Source of the DNA: Terriglobia bacterium
GTDB lineage: Bacteria > Acidobacteriota > Terriglobia > Terriglobales > Acidobacteriaceae
DNA length: 64,000 nt
Direction: 5' to 3'
NCBI GenBank assembly: GCA_020073165.1
Contig: JAIQFP010000001.1
Span: 310,001 to 374,000, forward strand
In this document: positions 18,219 through 27,166 of the stretch, in pieces
Layout: each line of letters starts with the position of its first letter
Numbering within the stretch: position 1 is the stretch's first letter
Notes under the pieces: generated by a model
What the model was told of the DNA's origin: nothing
The model's database searches: none
The model's input: only the letters and a program-made list of their open reading frames with translations
Program-made: the position numbers and the translations under genes

Positions 18219-19559
18219 ATGTCTGCGGCGCGCGAGACTGTTGAAGTTCGGCATGCACTGCTGGAGCGAATGGCCGAGGCTCGCTTCCAGACGGACGAAA
18301 TCTTCCAGATCGTACGGACGGATTCCCTCTACGAGCGGCCCATTCCCGAGCGGCACCGGATCATCTTCTATCTTGGGCACCTGGAAGCCTTCGATTGGAA
18401 CCTTCTGCGGGAACGGGTGTTGAGAGTGGATTCGTTCCATCCGGAGTATGACCGGCTCTTCGCGTTCGGAATTGATCCGGTGGACGGAGGGCTGCCGGCG
18501 GACCAGCCCGCAGACTGGCCTTCGGTCGCGGAAGTAAGGAGTTACGTCAGCCGAATTGGTCAATCTTTGGATGCAGGGCTGGCAGGCGGGTTGCTCTCGG
18601 ATGAGAGGTCGGTGGTCGAGGAAGGGTATCCGGCGAGTGTGCTGGTTCAGGTGGCGATTGAGCACCGGTTGATGCACGCGGAAACCCTGGCTTACATGCT
18701 CCACCAGTTACCGCTCGAGCGGAAGAATAGACAATCTCGCGGCCCTGAGGTCGTGGCCTCAGCGGTCACACCCAGGATGATCGAGATTCCCGCGGGGCAG
18801 GCAACTCTGGGGTTGTCACGCAGAGCGAGCAACTTTGGCTGGGACAACGAGTATGAAGCGCACGCGGTAAGCGTCGCTGAATTCGCCATTGACCAGTACA
18901 AAGTGACCAATGGTGAGTACCTGGAGTTTATGGCTGCTGGGGGCTACGAAAACCGGTCGCTCTGGGCCGACGCGGATTGGAATTGGAAGACGCAGCACAA
19001 CATCAACCATCCTGCTTTCTGGAGGCAGCAGGGTGAGACATGGTATTTCCGGGCAATGTTCGAGGAGGTTCCGCTGCCGCTGGACTGGCCGGTGTACGTG
19101 AGCCAGGCGGAGGCGAGCGCCTACGCCCGCTGGGCGGGGAAGGCCTTACCAAGTGAAGCGCAGTGGCATCGCGCGGCTTATGGAACGCCTGACGGCGACG
19201 AACGGGCCTATCCGTGGGGTAACGAAGCCCCTAGCGCGAAACGGGGAAACTTCGATCTGCAGAGCTGGGACCCTGCGCCGGTCGGAGCTTTCCCCCAGGG
19301 TCAGAGTGCGTTCGGTGTCGCCGACTTGCTGGGCAATGGCTGGGAGTGGACCTCGAGTGTGTTTGCACCCTTCTCCGGGTTCCGGCCGTTTTCGTTTTAC
19401 CAGGGATATTCCGCGAATTTCTTTGATGGACAGCATTACGTGATGAAGGGTGGATCGGCCCGCACGGCTGCCTGCATGTTGCGCCGCTCGTTTCGCAACT
19501 GGTTCCAACCGCATTACCAGTATGTGTATGCGGGATTCCGCTGCGTGAGGAACAAATGA
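18219..19559 (+). CDS. egtB: Ergothioneine sulfoxide synthase EgtB
   Basis: 446 residues: an N-terminal DinB-like helical bundle (about 10-165) with the three expected iron ligands, H54 (YLGHLEAFDW) and H149/H153 (EHRLMHAE), and a C-terminal formylglycine-generating-enzyme/sulfatase-modifying fold (about 185-445; DQYKVTNGEYLEFM, GGSARTAACMLRRSFRNWF). EgtB is a non-heme iron enzyme joining trimethylhistidine (hercynine) to a thiol (gamma-glutamylcysteine or cysteine) with O2 to give the sulfoxide precursor of ergothioneine. ATG 18219 has GAGGAG 8 bp upstream. The stop overlaps egtD by 4 bp (ATGA), implying translational coupling. Confidence 0.93.
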   Translation: MSAARETVEVRHALLERMAEARFQTDEIFQIVRTDSLYERPIPERHRIIFYLGHLEAFDWNLLRERVLRVDSFHPEYDRLFAFGIDPVDGGLPADQPADWPSVAEVRSYVSRIGQSLDAGLAGGLLSDERSVVEEGYPASVLVQVAIEHRLMHAETLAYMLHQLPLERKNRQSRGPEVVASAVTPRMIEIPAGQATLGLSRRASNFGWDNEYEAHAVSVAEFAIDQYKVTNGEYLEFMAAGGYENRSLWADADWNWKTQHNINHPAFWRQQGETWYFRAMFEEVPLPLDWPVYVSQAEASAYARWAGKALPSEAQWHRAAYGTPDGDERAYPWGNEAPSAKRGNFDLQSWDPAPVGAFPQGQSAFGVADLLGNGWEWTSSVFAPFSGFRPFSFYQGYSANFFDGQHYVMKGGSARTAACMLRRSFRNWFQPHYQYVYAGFRCVRNK

Positions 19560-20545
19560 AACCACAACGGCACTTCATGCTGACACACGCCATTACGGCT
19601 GATCCGGCATTCGAATTTGCCGCGGAAGTTCGGGCCGGGCTGACCAAGCCGGGGCAGAAGGAACTCCCGTCGAAATACTTGTATGACGATGTGGGGTCGG
19701 CGCTGTTCGAGGTGATCAGCGTGCTGCCGGAATATGGCCTGACCCGGGCCGACGAACGGTTGCTGCGGCGCAATGCGTCGGACATTGTCGACCGGCTTCC
19801 GGTGCCGGTGATGGTGGCCGAACTGGGCAGCGGCAGCGGCAAGAAGACGCGCTGGATCCTGGAGGCGCTGTGCCGGCGGCAACACACTTCCTATTGCCCG
19901 ATCGAAATCTCCCCCAAGGCGCTGGCCATGTGCGCGCGCGAGCTGGGCGATATCGATTCGATCAGCATTGTCGGCTTCGAGCGCGAGTACCTGGATGGGC
20001 TGCTGGAAGTGGCCGCACGGCGATGTCCGGGACAGCACCTGCTGGTGTTGTTCCTGGGGAGCACCATTGGCAACTTCGACCGGCCTGCAGGTTTGAAATT
20101 CCTGCGGCAGGTGCGGGGAATTCTGCAGGCAGGGGATTCGCTGCTGCTGGGAACGGATCTCGAAAAGCCGATCCACCGGCTGATCGATGCCTACGATGAC
20201 TCGGTCGGGGTGACGGCGGCGTTCAATCTGAACCTGCTGGCCAGGATCAATCGGGAACTGGACGCGGATTTTGATTTGCACGAGTTCGAACACGTGGCCC
20301 ACTTCAACGGCGAGGCGCGCAGCGTGGAGATGCATCTCCGGTCGAAGCGCGAACAGACAGTGACCATCTACAAGGGCGGATTTTCGACTGCGCTCCTTGA
20401 GGGTGAAACCATCTGGACGGAAAGCAGCCACAAATATTCTCCCGAGGAGATGTTCCAGATCGCGCAAAATGCGGGATTCCGCTGCCAGGAGCAATGGATC
20501 GACGAGGAGTGGCCGTTCGCGGAGAATCTGCTGATCGCGGAATGA
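19556..20545 (+). CDS. egtD: L-histidine N-alpha-methyltransferase EgtD
   Basis: 329 residues, the usual length of EgtD. It makes hercynine by three SAM-dependent methylations of histidine. Visible marks: the N-terminal substrate motif KYLYDDVGSALFEVI (40-54), a SAM-binding glycine loop VAELGSGSGKKT (87-98), and the C-terminal ETIWTESSHKYSPEEM region. It overlaps egtB by 4 bp. No egtA, egtC or egtE is nearby; the next gene is convergent. Assignment is secure because of the egtB partner. Confidence 0.93.
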   Translation: MKPQRHFMLTHAITADPAFEFAAEVRAGLTKPGQKELPSKYLYDDVGSALFEVISVLPEYGLTRADERLLRRNASDIVDRLPVPVMVAELGSGSGKKTRWILEALCRRQHTSYCPIEISPKALAMCARELGDIDSISIVGFEREYLDGLLEVAARRCPGQHLLVLFLGSTIGNFDRPAGLKFLRQVRGILQAGDSLLLGTDLEKPIHRLIDAYDDSVGVTAAFNLNLLARINRELDADFDLHEFEHVAHFNGEARSVEMHLRSKREQTVTIYKGGFSTALLEGETIWTESSHKYSPEEMFQIAQNAGFRCQEQWIDEEWPFAENLLIAE

Positions 20546-20555
20546 ACCAGGTTCT

Positions 20556-21536
20556 TTACTGCTTAGCTGCCTCGATGCGGCATGGCATCAGTTCTTGCGG
20601 ATAAAACAGCGACACACCTTTCCGTGTCTTTCCATGTTTGTCCACAACCTCCAGGTCCCAGTGCCGCTGCTTGTCCACCGGTGCGGGCAGCTCAATCTCG
20701 AGCTGATAGAAACTCACCATCAGATCGTAAAGGTAGCGTAGTTGTGCCGCCATCCGTTCCCGGCCTTTAGGTGACAGGTCATAGAGAGGCGAAAGACTTG
20801 AGTTCGGAATGTCAAGCACTGCCCCGCCGGTTAGAGCGGCCAAAGAGTGAAGAACTCGTGGCCCGAGGCGTTCTTCTTCTGTCGGGAAATTGTTTTCTGT
20901 CATATAAAACGCAAAAAAGCGGACACCCTTGCTTAACAGCCTCGTTTGTACGTCCTCCTCTGTCTTGTGGCTGATGTTGTCTCCACCATCAGTGATGGCG
21001 TAAATCACGTCACCCGGCATCGGTGACCCAAACAAGTCAGCGGCATATGTGAGAGTGTCGAACAGGGCTGTTCGACGCTTGCCTTTAGGGGCCGCTTTGC
21101 TTCCGTCCTCAAGTTGCCTGAGTTTTTCAAGTACCTGCATACGGGCAGAGGTGAAGTTGGTAACGTCAAGCACCTGAGCGGCAAAAACAACTAGGGCGAC
21201 TTGATTCGGTCTTGATGCTGAAGAAATGATGTCGCCTGCAACCAGTTGGGCGATCTTCCAAGTGTACTCACTGCCGGTGATACTGCCGCTCGCGTCGAGC
21301 AACATCACGAGCCGCCGCGGGCCGATTTCAACCTGCTCGGATCGAACCGTAACTGGCTTGCCGCGGAGCTTGCCATGAAAGGCTGTTGTGGGCAGGTCGG
21401 GCACTAGATTTCCGTTTGAATCGCGAACGTTCACAGTCATGGTGCGATGGAGGCAGTTGTCCGTACTTTGGGCCACCAGTCGACAGACTGCCAGAAGGAG
21501 GAGTAAGAGCGGGAGAATCTTCCTCAGGTGGAACAA
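20556..21536 (-). CDS. Secreted von Willebrand factor A-domain protein
   Basis: 326 residues from a TTG at 21536, chosen because a perfect AGGAGG lies 6 bp upstream and the signal peptide (FHLRKILPLLLLLLAVC) begins there; the GTG at 21569 would place this ribosome-binding site inside the gene. The VWA fold has a MIDAS motif DASGS in VMLLDASGSITG, then a Thr/Asp-rich segment (YAITDGGDNIS). This type is common in Acidobacteria as secreted or periplasmic proteins of unknown partner. It is convergent with egtD, 10 bp apart. Confidence 0.85.
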   Translation of the reverse strand: MFHLRKILPLLLLLLAVCRLVAQSTDNCLHRTMTVNVRDSNGNLVPDLPTTAFHGKLRGKPVTVRSEQVEIGPRRLVMLLDASGSITGSEYTWKIAQLVAGDIISSASRPNQVALVVFAAQVLDVTNFTSARMQVLEKLRQLEDGSKAAPKGKRRTALFDTLTYAADLFGSPMPGDVIYAITDGGDNISHKTEEDVQTRLLSKGVRFFAFYMTENNFPTEEERLGPRVLHSLAALTGGAVLDIPNSSLSPLYDLSPKGRERMAAQLRYLYDLMVSFYQLEIELPAPVDKQRHWDLEVVDKHGKTRKGVSLFYPQELMPCRIEAAKQ

Positions 21537-21705
21537 TCGCCACCTCCTCGGGGACGAAAAGGTTATCACAGGATTGGCAGGGTTGGCGGCCTTGCTGGGT
21601 CTTGCAAAATCCGCAGTGGCAGGGACTCAGGTGCGCGATTTACCCAGTTGGTACGCTTCTGAAACGGGTTCCAGGATCGTGACTGGCATCTGGGACAATG
21701 CAACC

Positions 21706-22140
21706 ATGATGCGATTCGGAACCGGATCTCTTGCTGCTCTGTTTCTGCTGGCCGGCACGGCTTCTGCGCAGCCCTGCCCCAAGGTTACGTACACTACCGA
21801 AGCTGCGACCGTGAAGAAGCTGGTTGCCAGCGTGAACTGCTTGGTCGGCGGAGCGGAAAAAGCCAAGACGGCCACAACTGAGGCTACAGGGCCGCAGGTG
21901 GATACTTTTCAAATGGTAGGCCCACAACACAGCCGCGCCTACCGGAAGATCGTAGTGGTGCTGCTGGTCGTCCCGGCGGGCGAGACTACCAAGACCGCCC
22001 TGGCGACGGTGGAGAACCCGGAGGCCAGGATTGCCGCCACCGGCGGCGCCCAATGCAGGGTAATTGTTAACCACGACAACACGGTTGACGGGCAGTGCAA
22101 TCTGACCGGCGGTACCTTCTACGTGGTGTACCAGAACTGA
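21706..22140 (+). CDS. Small secreted protein, unknown
   Basis: 144 residues from ATG 21706 (a second ATG follows immediately). Signal peptide MMRFGTGSLAALFLLAGTAS with cleavage near ASAQ. The mature part contains four Cys (QPCPK, VNCLV, GAQCRV, GQCNL) consistent with two disulphides, and no family I recognise. The reading frame is open much further upstream (to 21388) but that part overlaps the divergent VWA gene. Its 3' end overlaps the likely start region of the permease gene. Confidence 0.6.
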   Translation: MMRFGTGSLAALFLLAGTASAQPCPKVTYTTEAATVKKLVASVNCLVGGAEKAKTATTEATGPQVDTFQMVGPQHSRAYRKIVVVLLVVPAGETTKTALATVENPEARIAATGGAQCRVIVNHDNTVDGQCNLTGGTFYVVYQN

Positions 22141-23504
22141 TCGGCATCGTTGAGCCCACGCTCTTGAATTCCGCCAAACCCCGCCGCTTGCTCGGAGTGT
22201 TCGACGCCACCATGATCGTGATGGGCGGCATCGTAGGCTCCGGCATCTTTATCAATCCCTACGTGGTCGCGCTGCGAGTGCACACGCCTTTCCTGATTCT
22301 TGGGGTCTGGCTGCTGGGCGGGGTGCTGGCCATGCTGGGCGCGTTCATCTGGGCGGAGCTGGCCACTCGCCTGCCGGAGGCGGGAGGGCAATATCTCTAT
22401 CTGCGCGAGGCCTACCATCCTTCCGTGGCCTTCATTTATGGATGGGTTCTGCTGCTGGTGACCCAGACCGGGGGCATGGCGGCGGTCGCGGTCACGTTTG
22501 CCAAGTATTACCGCGAGATCACGGGATTCTCGGCTAGCGATGGCGCCATTGCCTCGGCGGCACTGCTGGGATTGACCGCCATCAACTGTCTCGGCGTGCG
22601 GGCAGGGAGCAATGTTCAGAGTGGCCTGATGTTGCTCAAGGCCGGCGCCATCGCCGCCATGGTTGCGGTTGGCATGCTGTGGGGTGGCGGGGCGGTACAG
22701 GTGGTGCCGGTTCTTGATCGGCCAGTGTCGTTTGGGCTGGCAGGGGCGATCGGCGCGGCGATGGTCCCCGTAGCCTTCGCGTATGGGGGATGGCAGACCG
22801 CGAGCTTTGTCGCCGGTGAGATGCGCGATCCGCGGCGCGACCTGTCGCGTGGACTAGTGGCAGGCGTGCTCGGCGTAGTGCTGCTTTACCTGGCGGTAAA
22901 CTTCGTTTGCGTGCGCGTGCTCGGTCCGGCGGGGTTGGCGGCGACGCGCACTCCGGCTTCGGCGGTGATGCGGGCGGCTCTGGGCGCGCGCGGGGCGCAG
23001 TGGATTGCCTTCGGCATTGCGGTGTCCACGCTGGGATTTCTCAGCCAGGGGATTCTTACCGCTCCGCGGGTTTACTATGCGATGGCGCGGGACGGCCTGT
23101 TCTTTCGCAGCGTAGGCTGGCTGTCTCCGCGGACCGGCGTTCCGGTGGTCGCCATTGTGCTGCAAGGAGTGACGGCGACCGTAATCGCGCTCTCGGGCCG
23201 CTACGAGCAGATTCTGAACTATGTGGTGTCGGTGGACTTCATTTCGTTTGGGCTGACCGCAGCTTCGTTGTTTGTGTTCCGGCGCAAGCTTGATGCGGCT
23301 CCTGCGCAGGGTCTGTATCTGGCGCCGGGGCATCCCTACACCACCGGACTGTTCGTGCTGACCTGCGCCGGAATCGTGATCAGCACGATCGTTAGTTCTC
23401 CAGCGAACAGCGCGGTGGGCTTGACCATCCTGCTGGCGGGCATCCCGGTATATTTGTACTGGAGCCGGGGAGCACGCCGGAATCCGCCTCCACAAGAGCT
23501 ATGA
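22095..23504 (+). CDS. APC-family amino-acid permease
   Basis: 469 residues if started at GTG 22095; TTG 22164 is an alternative that removes 23 residues and most of the overlap with the preceding gene. About 12 membrane helices. The first conserved block, FDATMIVMGGIVGSGIFINP, is the helix-1 substrate/ion motif (GSGIF) of the amino acid-polyamine-organocation family. It probably imports an amino acid by proton or sodium symport or exchange. The ATGA overlap with the following aminotransferase indicates a two-gene operon, suggesting the transported compound is transaminated. Confidence 0.85.
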   Translation: MQSDRRYLLRGVPELIGIVEPTLLNSAKPRRLLGVFDATMIVMGGIVGSGIFINPYVVALRVHTPFLILGVWLLGGVLAMLGAFIWAELATRLPEAGGQYLYLREAYHPSVAFIYGWVLLLVTQTGGMAAVAVTFAKYYREITGFSASDGAIASAALLGLTAINCLGVRAGSNVQSGLMLLKAGAIAAMVAVGMLWGGGAVQVVPVLDRPVSFGLAGAIGAAMVPVAFAYGGWQTASFVAGEMRDPRRDLSRGLVAGVLGVVLLYLAVNFVCVRVLGPAGLAATRTPASAVMRAALGARGAQWIAFGIAVSTLGFLSQGILTAPRVYYAMARDGLFFRSVGWLSPRTGVPVVAIVLQGVTATVIALSGRYEQILNYVVSVDFISFGLTAASLFVFRRKLDAAPAQGLYLAPGHPYTTGLFVLTCAGIVISTIVSSPANSAVGLTILLAGIPVYLYWSRGARRNPPPQEL

Positions 23505-24574
23505 GACAGCGACATTCCGACTACATGCTGTGGGCGAAGACTCAGGGCCGGGCGCGGTTCAATCTGGCGTCGAGCGGCGTGGGCCCGTTCCCCTTGCGCG
23601 AGCTTCCCGTCACGATCGACCAACTCGAGATCAACGGGGACAGCACGTATGGCTATGCGCCGTTGCAGCAAGCCATCGCGAAAAAGTGTGGAGTCGATCC
23701 GGATTGTGTGGTGGCAGCAGCGGGGACTTCCATGGCCAATCACTTGGCGATGGCGGCGCTGATCGATCCGGGGGACGAGGTACTGATTGAGCATCCCACC
23801 TATGAGCTGCTCACTTCCACCGCGCTATATCTGGGGGCGGCGGTGAAACACTTCCCTCGCAGCGAAGAGAGCGGGTACGCCGTGGACCCGGCAGAGATTC
23901 GCCGGGTGATGAGTCCAAAGACCAAGCTGATCGTGCTGACCAATCTGCACAATCCCAGCAGCGTGCTGACGCCGGATTCCGTGCTGCGTGAAGTCGGCAA
24001 CCTGGCGCGCAGTGTGGGGGCGCACGTGCTGGTGGACGAGGTCTATCTCGACGCGGTTTATGAAAATACGCCGCGAAGTTCCTATCATCTGGGGCCGGAG
24101 TTTATTGTTACCACCAGCCTGACCAAGGTTTATGGCCTGAGCGGTCTGCGCTGTGGATGGATTCTGGCCGAACCTGACCTGGCGCGCGCCATGTGGCGGC
24201 TGAACGACCTGTTTGCCTCTATCCCAGCGCATCCCGCGGAGTTGCTGAGCGTGGTGGCGTTCGAGCATCTGGACCAGATTCGAGAGCGGGCGCGCAAGGT
24301 GGTGGAAGCGGACCGCAAGCTGCTGAGCGCGTTTCTGGCGCGGGTGAAGGGCGTGTCGGCGGTGAGCACGGAGTTTGGAACGACGGCCGTTCTGCGGCTG
24401 CTTCGGGGCGGCGTGGAACCATTTCTCTTGCGGCTGCGGACGGAGTTCGAGACTTCGGCTGTGCCCGGAGGGTTCTTCGGTCTGCCGAATCATTTCCGGA
24501 TTGGCATGGGAGTGGATACGGAGATGTTTGGCGAGGGGTTGCGCAGGATTGAGCGGGCACTGGTAAGCGACTGA
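23501..24574 (+). CDS. PLP-dependent aminotransferase, class I/II fold
   Basis: 357 residues. Fold-type I marks: NLHNPSSVL for substrate/cofactor Asn, VLVDEVYLD for the Asp contacting the PLP pyridine nitrogen, and SLTKVYGLSGLRCGW with the Schiff-base Lys. It probably transaminates an amino acid; substrate not predictable from sequence. Overlaps the upstream permease by 4 bp (ATGA). A C-S lyase role (as for EgtE) is conceivable because egtBD is 3 kb away, but nothing specific supports it. Confidence 0.85.
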   Translation: MRQRHSDYMLWAKTQGRARFNLASSGVGPFPLRELPVTIDQLEINGDSTYGYAPLQQAIAKKCGVDPDCVVAAAGTSMANHLAMAALIDPGDEVLIEHPTYELLTSTALYLGAAVKHFPRSEESGYAVDPAEIRRVMSPKTKLIVLTNLHNPSSVLTPDSVLREVGNLARSVGAHVLVDEVYLDAVYENTPRSSYHLGPEFIVTTSLTKVYGLSGLRCGWILAEPDLARAMWRLNDLFASIPAHPAELLSVVAFEHLDQIRERARKVVEADRKLLSAFLARVKGVSAVSTEFGTTAVLRLLRGGVEPFLLRLRTEFETSAVPGGFFGLPNHFRIGMGVDTEMFGEGLRRIERALVSD

Positions 24575-24753
24575 CGACAAGTCCGAGATAGTCGGTGTAG
24601 TCGCCTGTGGCTGCGAAATGATGCGAACATGGGCCGCGCGGGCTGGAGGCAGCCATGCTCAAGCTCTTTGCAATTGACGGCAGGCGGGGCGCGAAGGATA
24701 ATGCCGGGAGTCTAGGCATGCTTCCCCCTCGCCGCCGTCCAGAGGTGGCTTCC

Positions 24754-25662
24754 ATGAGTCTTCTTCGCAGCTTCACCTTGGCTCTGCTTCTGCTGTTGCT
24801 CTGCGCTCCGCTGATGCTGGCGCAGTCCAACTCCATCATCACCGACGCCCACATTACCTTCACCACTATTGACGTGCCGGGGGCAGGCGTCACGAACGTT
24901 TTCGGCATTAACAGTGCTGGAGACATGGTTGGGAGTTACGGGGCCGCGTTCAACACACCTGGACACGGCTTCCTGTTCAGCGGCGGAAATTTCACGTTCT
25001 TTGACTATCCTGGCGCGTACTCCACCCAAGCCTTTGGCATCAATGATTCCGGGTTAATTTCCGGCACAGCTTTTGTCCTGCAGAATACCGCTGCGGTGGG
25101 TTTCCTTTATGACGGAACCAGCTTCACTACCATTCGCGCGCCGGGCAAGAGCGGCACACTTCCAAGGGGAATCAACAACGCTGGCACTGTCGTGGGTGGG
25201 GATGGTGCGACGCTCAGCGCAACCAAGGGCTTCGAGCTCATCGGGACTCGGTTCAAGACTATTTCGCCGCCGGGAGATTTCATCTATGTTTTCGCAGACG
25301 GCATCAATAATCTAGGCGAGATTGTAGGCACGGACGACAACAGCAGTTTTTTTTACCGCGCAGGCACGTTTAAGACTATCGGCGTTGCTGGCGCAAGTCA
25401 GACCGAAGCATGGGGCATTAACGACAGCCGAATCATCGTGGGGTGGTATGTCACGTCTGCTTGCCTTCCCTGCGGATTTGCCCTGAAGAACGGGAAATAC
25501 ATTTCGCTGAGCTACCCTGGCGGACAAGCGACCGCAGCTCTCGGTATCAGCGCGTCCGGACAGATCGTTGGATCGTACATCGACCCGTCCAACGTCACAC
25601 ACGGCTTTGTGACCAGCCCGATTACGGCAGCCGATTTCGAGCGCTACGGTCGACGGCAATAA
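24754..25662 (+). CDS. Secreted HAF-repeat protein
   Basis: 302 residues from ATG 24754, which starts the signal peptide (MSLLRSFTLALLLLLLCAP, cleaved near MLAQ) and has AGAGGTGG upstream. Six repeats of GIN-x-x-G-x-x-VG type are spread through the protein: GINSAGDMVGSY, GINDSGLISG, GINNAGTVVGG, GINNLGEIVGTD, GINDSRIIVGWY, GISASGQIVGSY. These HAF-type repeats likely build a beta-propeller. Found widely in Acidobacteria as extracellular proteins without known function. A strong bidirectional terminator follows. Confidence 0.8.
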   Translation: MSLLRSFTLALLLLLLCAPLMLAQSNSIITDAHITFTTIDVPGAGVTNVFGINSAGDMVGSYGAAFNTPGHGFLFSGGNFTFFDYPGAYSTQAFGINDSGLISGTAFVLQNTAAVGFLYDGTSFTTIRAPGKSGTLPRGINNAGTVVGGDGATLSATKGFELIGTRFKTISPPGDFIYVFADGINNLGEIVGTDDNSSFFYRAGTFKTIGVAGASQTEAWGINDSRIIVGWYVTSACLPCGFALKNGKYISLSYPGGQATAALGISASGQIVGSYIDPSNVTHGFVTSPITAADFERYGRRQ

Positions 25663-25691
25663 ACGAGATCTTGGAGACTCAAGATGTGGAA

Positions 25692-25721
25692 TGCGGCGGA
25701 TGGCTCTCTCCATCCGCCGCA
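25692..25721. terminator. Bidirectional intrinsic terminator
   Basis: A perfect 12-bp stem, TGCGGCGGATGG (25692-25703) with CCATCCGCCGCA (25710-25721), six-base loop, then ATGTTTTCT on the plus strand. It lies exactly between the converging HAF-repeat gene and the decayed SGNH-like gene. Confidence 0.75.
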
Positions 25722-25728
25722 ATGTTTT

Positions 25729-26388
25729 CTACTGCCCAATCCAGTTTCTCACCCAGTCTGAGAGAAAGGATTGGGCCATCGGCAGGTTGCCCTGGATCCA
25801 CTCGACAAGCTGAGTCGCGACCTTGAGTTGCCCTTTGAAGGTGGGGTGGGTGTGGTCGCCAAAATATTGGGTATAGTCCTGATCGAGATCGCCATAGCGA
25901 ACGTCGCCTAGGTTGTTGGCACACCGGAAGTCGCTCCTAGTCGTGCTGTCGCACCAGTTTAGTTGGTTACCAGAACTAATGTTTACTCCGCTGGCCCAAA
26001 GATATGGCCTTCAGTCAAACCAGGGTGCGCTGTTGTAGCTGACATCACCCGAGTATGGATCAGGGGTCGCATTGATCTGCGCCAAGATCAGCCGTTGCAC
26101 AGCGAACGAAAGTTCGTAGGCAAAAGGTTCAGGGTTTAGGCATCCGTTGGGGCTGCCATTAGCGTACCCGCCGTAAATGCGACTGGTGATAAAGATCTGC
26201 TGCAGGTGGGGGTAACGAGGAATGCCGGTAGAGTTTCCGTTAGCGTCGAGTTCGCAACACTTGAGATAACGCATGATGTCGCCTAGGTAGGCCTCAGCAA
26301 CGTAGGCGTCGGGCTCAAAGGTCGGATTGCCTGGGGGGCAGTAAAGCCGTTTTAAGTCAGCAGCGATGGGAGACGAGGGAGTTGCCAC
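25729..26388 (-). pseudogene. Decayed SGNH/GDSL-like secreted protein with an in-frame TGA
   Basis: Reading the minus strand in one frame from about 26388 to a TAG at 25729 gives 220 codons broken by a single TGA at 26013-26011. Before it: QQIFITSRIYGGYANG, CLNPEPFAYELSFAVQRLI and SYNSAPWFD; after it, in the same frame: RPYLWASGVN, GDHTHPTFKGQLKVA and SDWVRNWIGQ. Related proteins I recall read PW-x-x-W-G-x-YLWADG and end in a DGTHPS block, so TGA replaces a Trp codon. The N-terminal half, including signal peptide and first catalytic block, is missing; upstream sequence in frame stays open for a while but has no start with a ribosome-binding site. Most likely a pseudogene. Confidence 0.7.
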
Positions 26389-26506
26389 TAGTGCAAGTGT
26401 GATTGGACGATTGCTAGTTGGCGTAACATCGCGATTACACCAACTACGCCGTCGGTCTGAAGGAAATCAGCACGCCACGCGACCACCTCCTAGTCGGGAC
26501 GACTTC

Positions 26507-27010
26507 CTATCGCGCTAGAATTCTCCGCACCTGTTCAATGTGATTGATGTCATGGGCAGCCATGTGGCGGCAGAGGTCGCGGACGGTAAGCTTGCCGCGT
26601 TCTGAATGGACGCCATGGCGTTGCCACTGCTCAGGAGTGAGGTGGGCAAACATGCGCAAGTTGGCTTCGCGCAGCAGGCGGAACATCGCCAAGGCATCTT
26701 GCGGTTTCCAGGAGGCATAGTCTCCCACTCTCGCCCACAGGTCCTGATCGAAGCCACGCAGTTCAATGCCATCCTGCTCGAGCATCTGGCGGTAACGCCA
26801 AGTGCTGGTCAACTCGTCCTCCGCCAGGTGCGCCAGAATCTCGGTGACCGACCATTTCCCGGGAGCAGGCCGCCGCGTCAATTCAGCTTCCGCTACGCCC
26901 TCAATTAGAGACGCCAGCGTTTGCGGCGCTTCCCGCTGCATAGCGATCGGATCCTTGCCGGCGGTGTAGCCTTCAAGGCGCGCCTTGTATTGCTCGGCAG
27001 TCTCGGACAT
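26507..27010 (-). CDS. DinB-family protein
   Basis: 167 residues, the normal length of a DinB/YfiT-like four-helix bundle. Metal-ligand His positions are visible: ILAHLAEDE near residue 60 and RHMAAHDINHIEQV near the C-terminus. The family includes thiol-dependent metalloenzymes (bacillithiol or mycothiol S-transferases), many uncharacterised; here the substrate is unknown. The gene ends close to the pseudogene and is followed upstream by the repeat-containing spacer and epoxide hydrolase. Confidence 0.85.
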   Translation of the reverse strand: MSETAEQYKARLEGYTAGKDPIAMQREAPQTLASLIEGVAEAELTRRPAPGKWSVTEILAHLAEDELTSTWRYRQMLEQDGIELRGFDQDLWARVGDYASWKPQDALAMFRLLREANLRMFAHLTPEQWQRHGVHSERGKLTVRDLCRHMAAHDINHIEQVRRILAR

Positions 27011-27083
27011 GGCTAGTCTCCTCGTTTTGCACTACGGCTTCCGAATGAAAAGGTTACCAGTGCTTGAAGAATTACGCTCAGCT

Positions 27084-27147
27084 GCGGGGGCGGGACGCCC
27101 CCGCCCTTCGGCTTCGCTCAGGGCAAGCTGGCCGGCGGGACGCCGGC
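27084..27147. repeat. Stack of short palindromes downstream of epoxide hydrolase
   Basis: Three adjoining elements: an 8-bp-stem hairpin GCGGGGGC...GCCCCCGC (27084-27104), a CCCTTCG-x5-CGCTCAGGG element (27103-27124), and GCCGGC-N5-GCCGGC (27131-27147). Similar pieces occur elsewhere in the window (48698, 56451), so this is a dispersed repeat cluster, possibly serving as a terminator. Confidence 0.55.
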
Positions 27148-27166
27148 GCTACGAGTTACATCGGCG

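Noticed and set aside
23501-24574. EgtE-type C-S lyase role for the aminotransferase
   Set aside because: It is operonic with a permease, not with egtBD 3 kb away, and nothing in the sequence singles out lyase activity.
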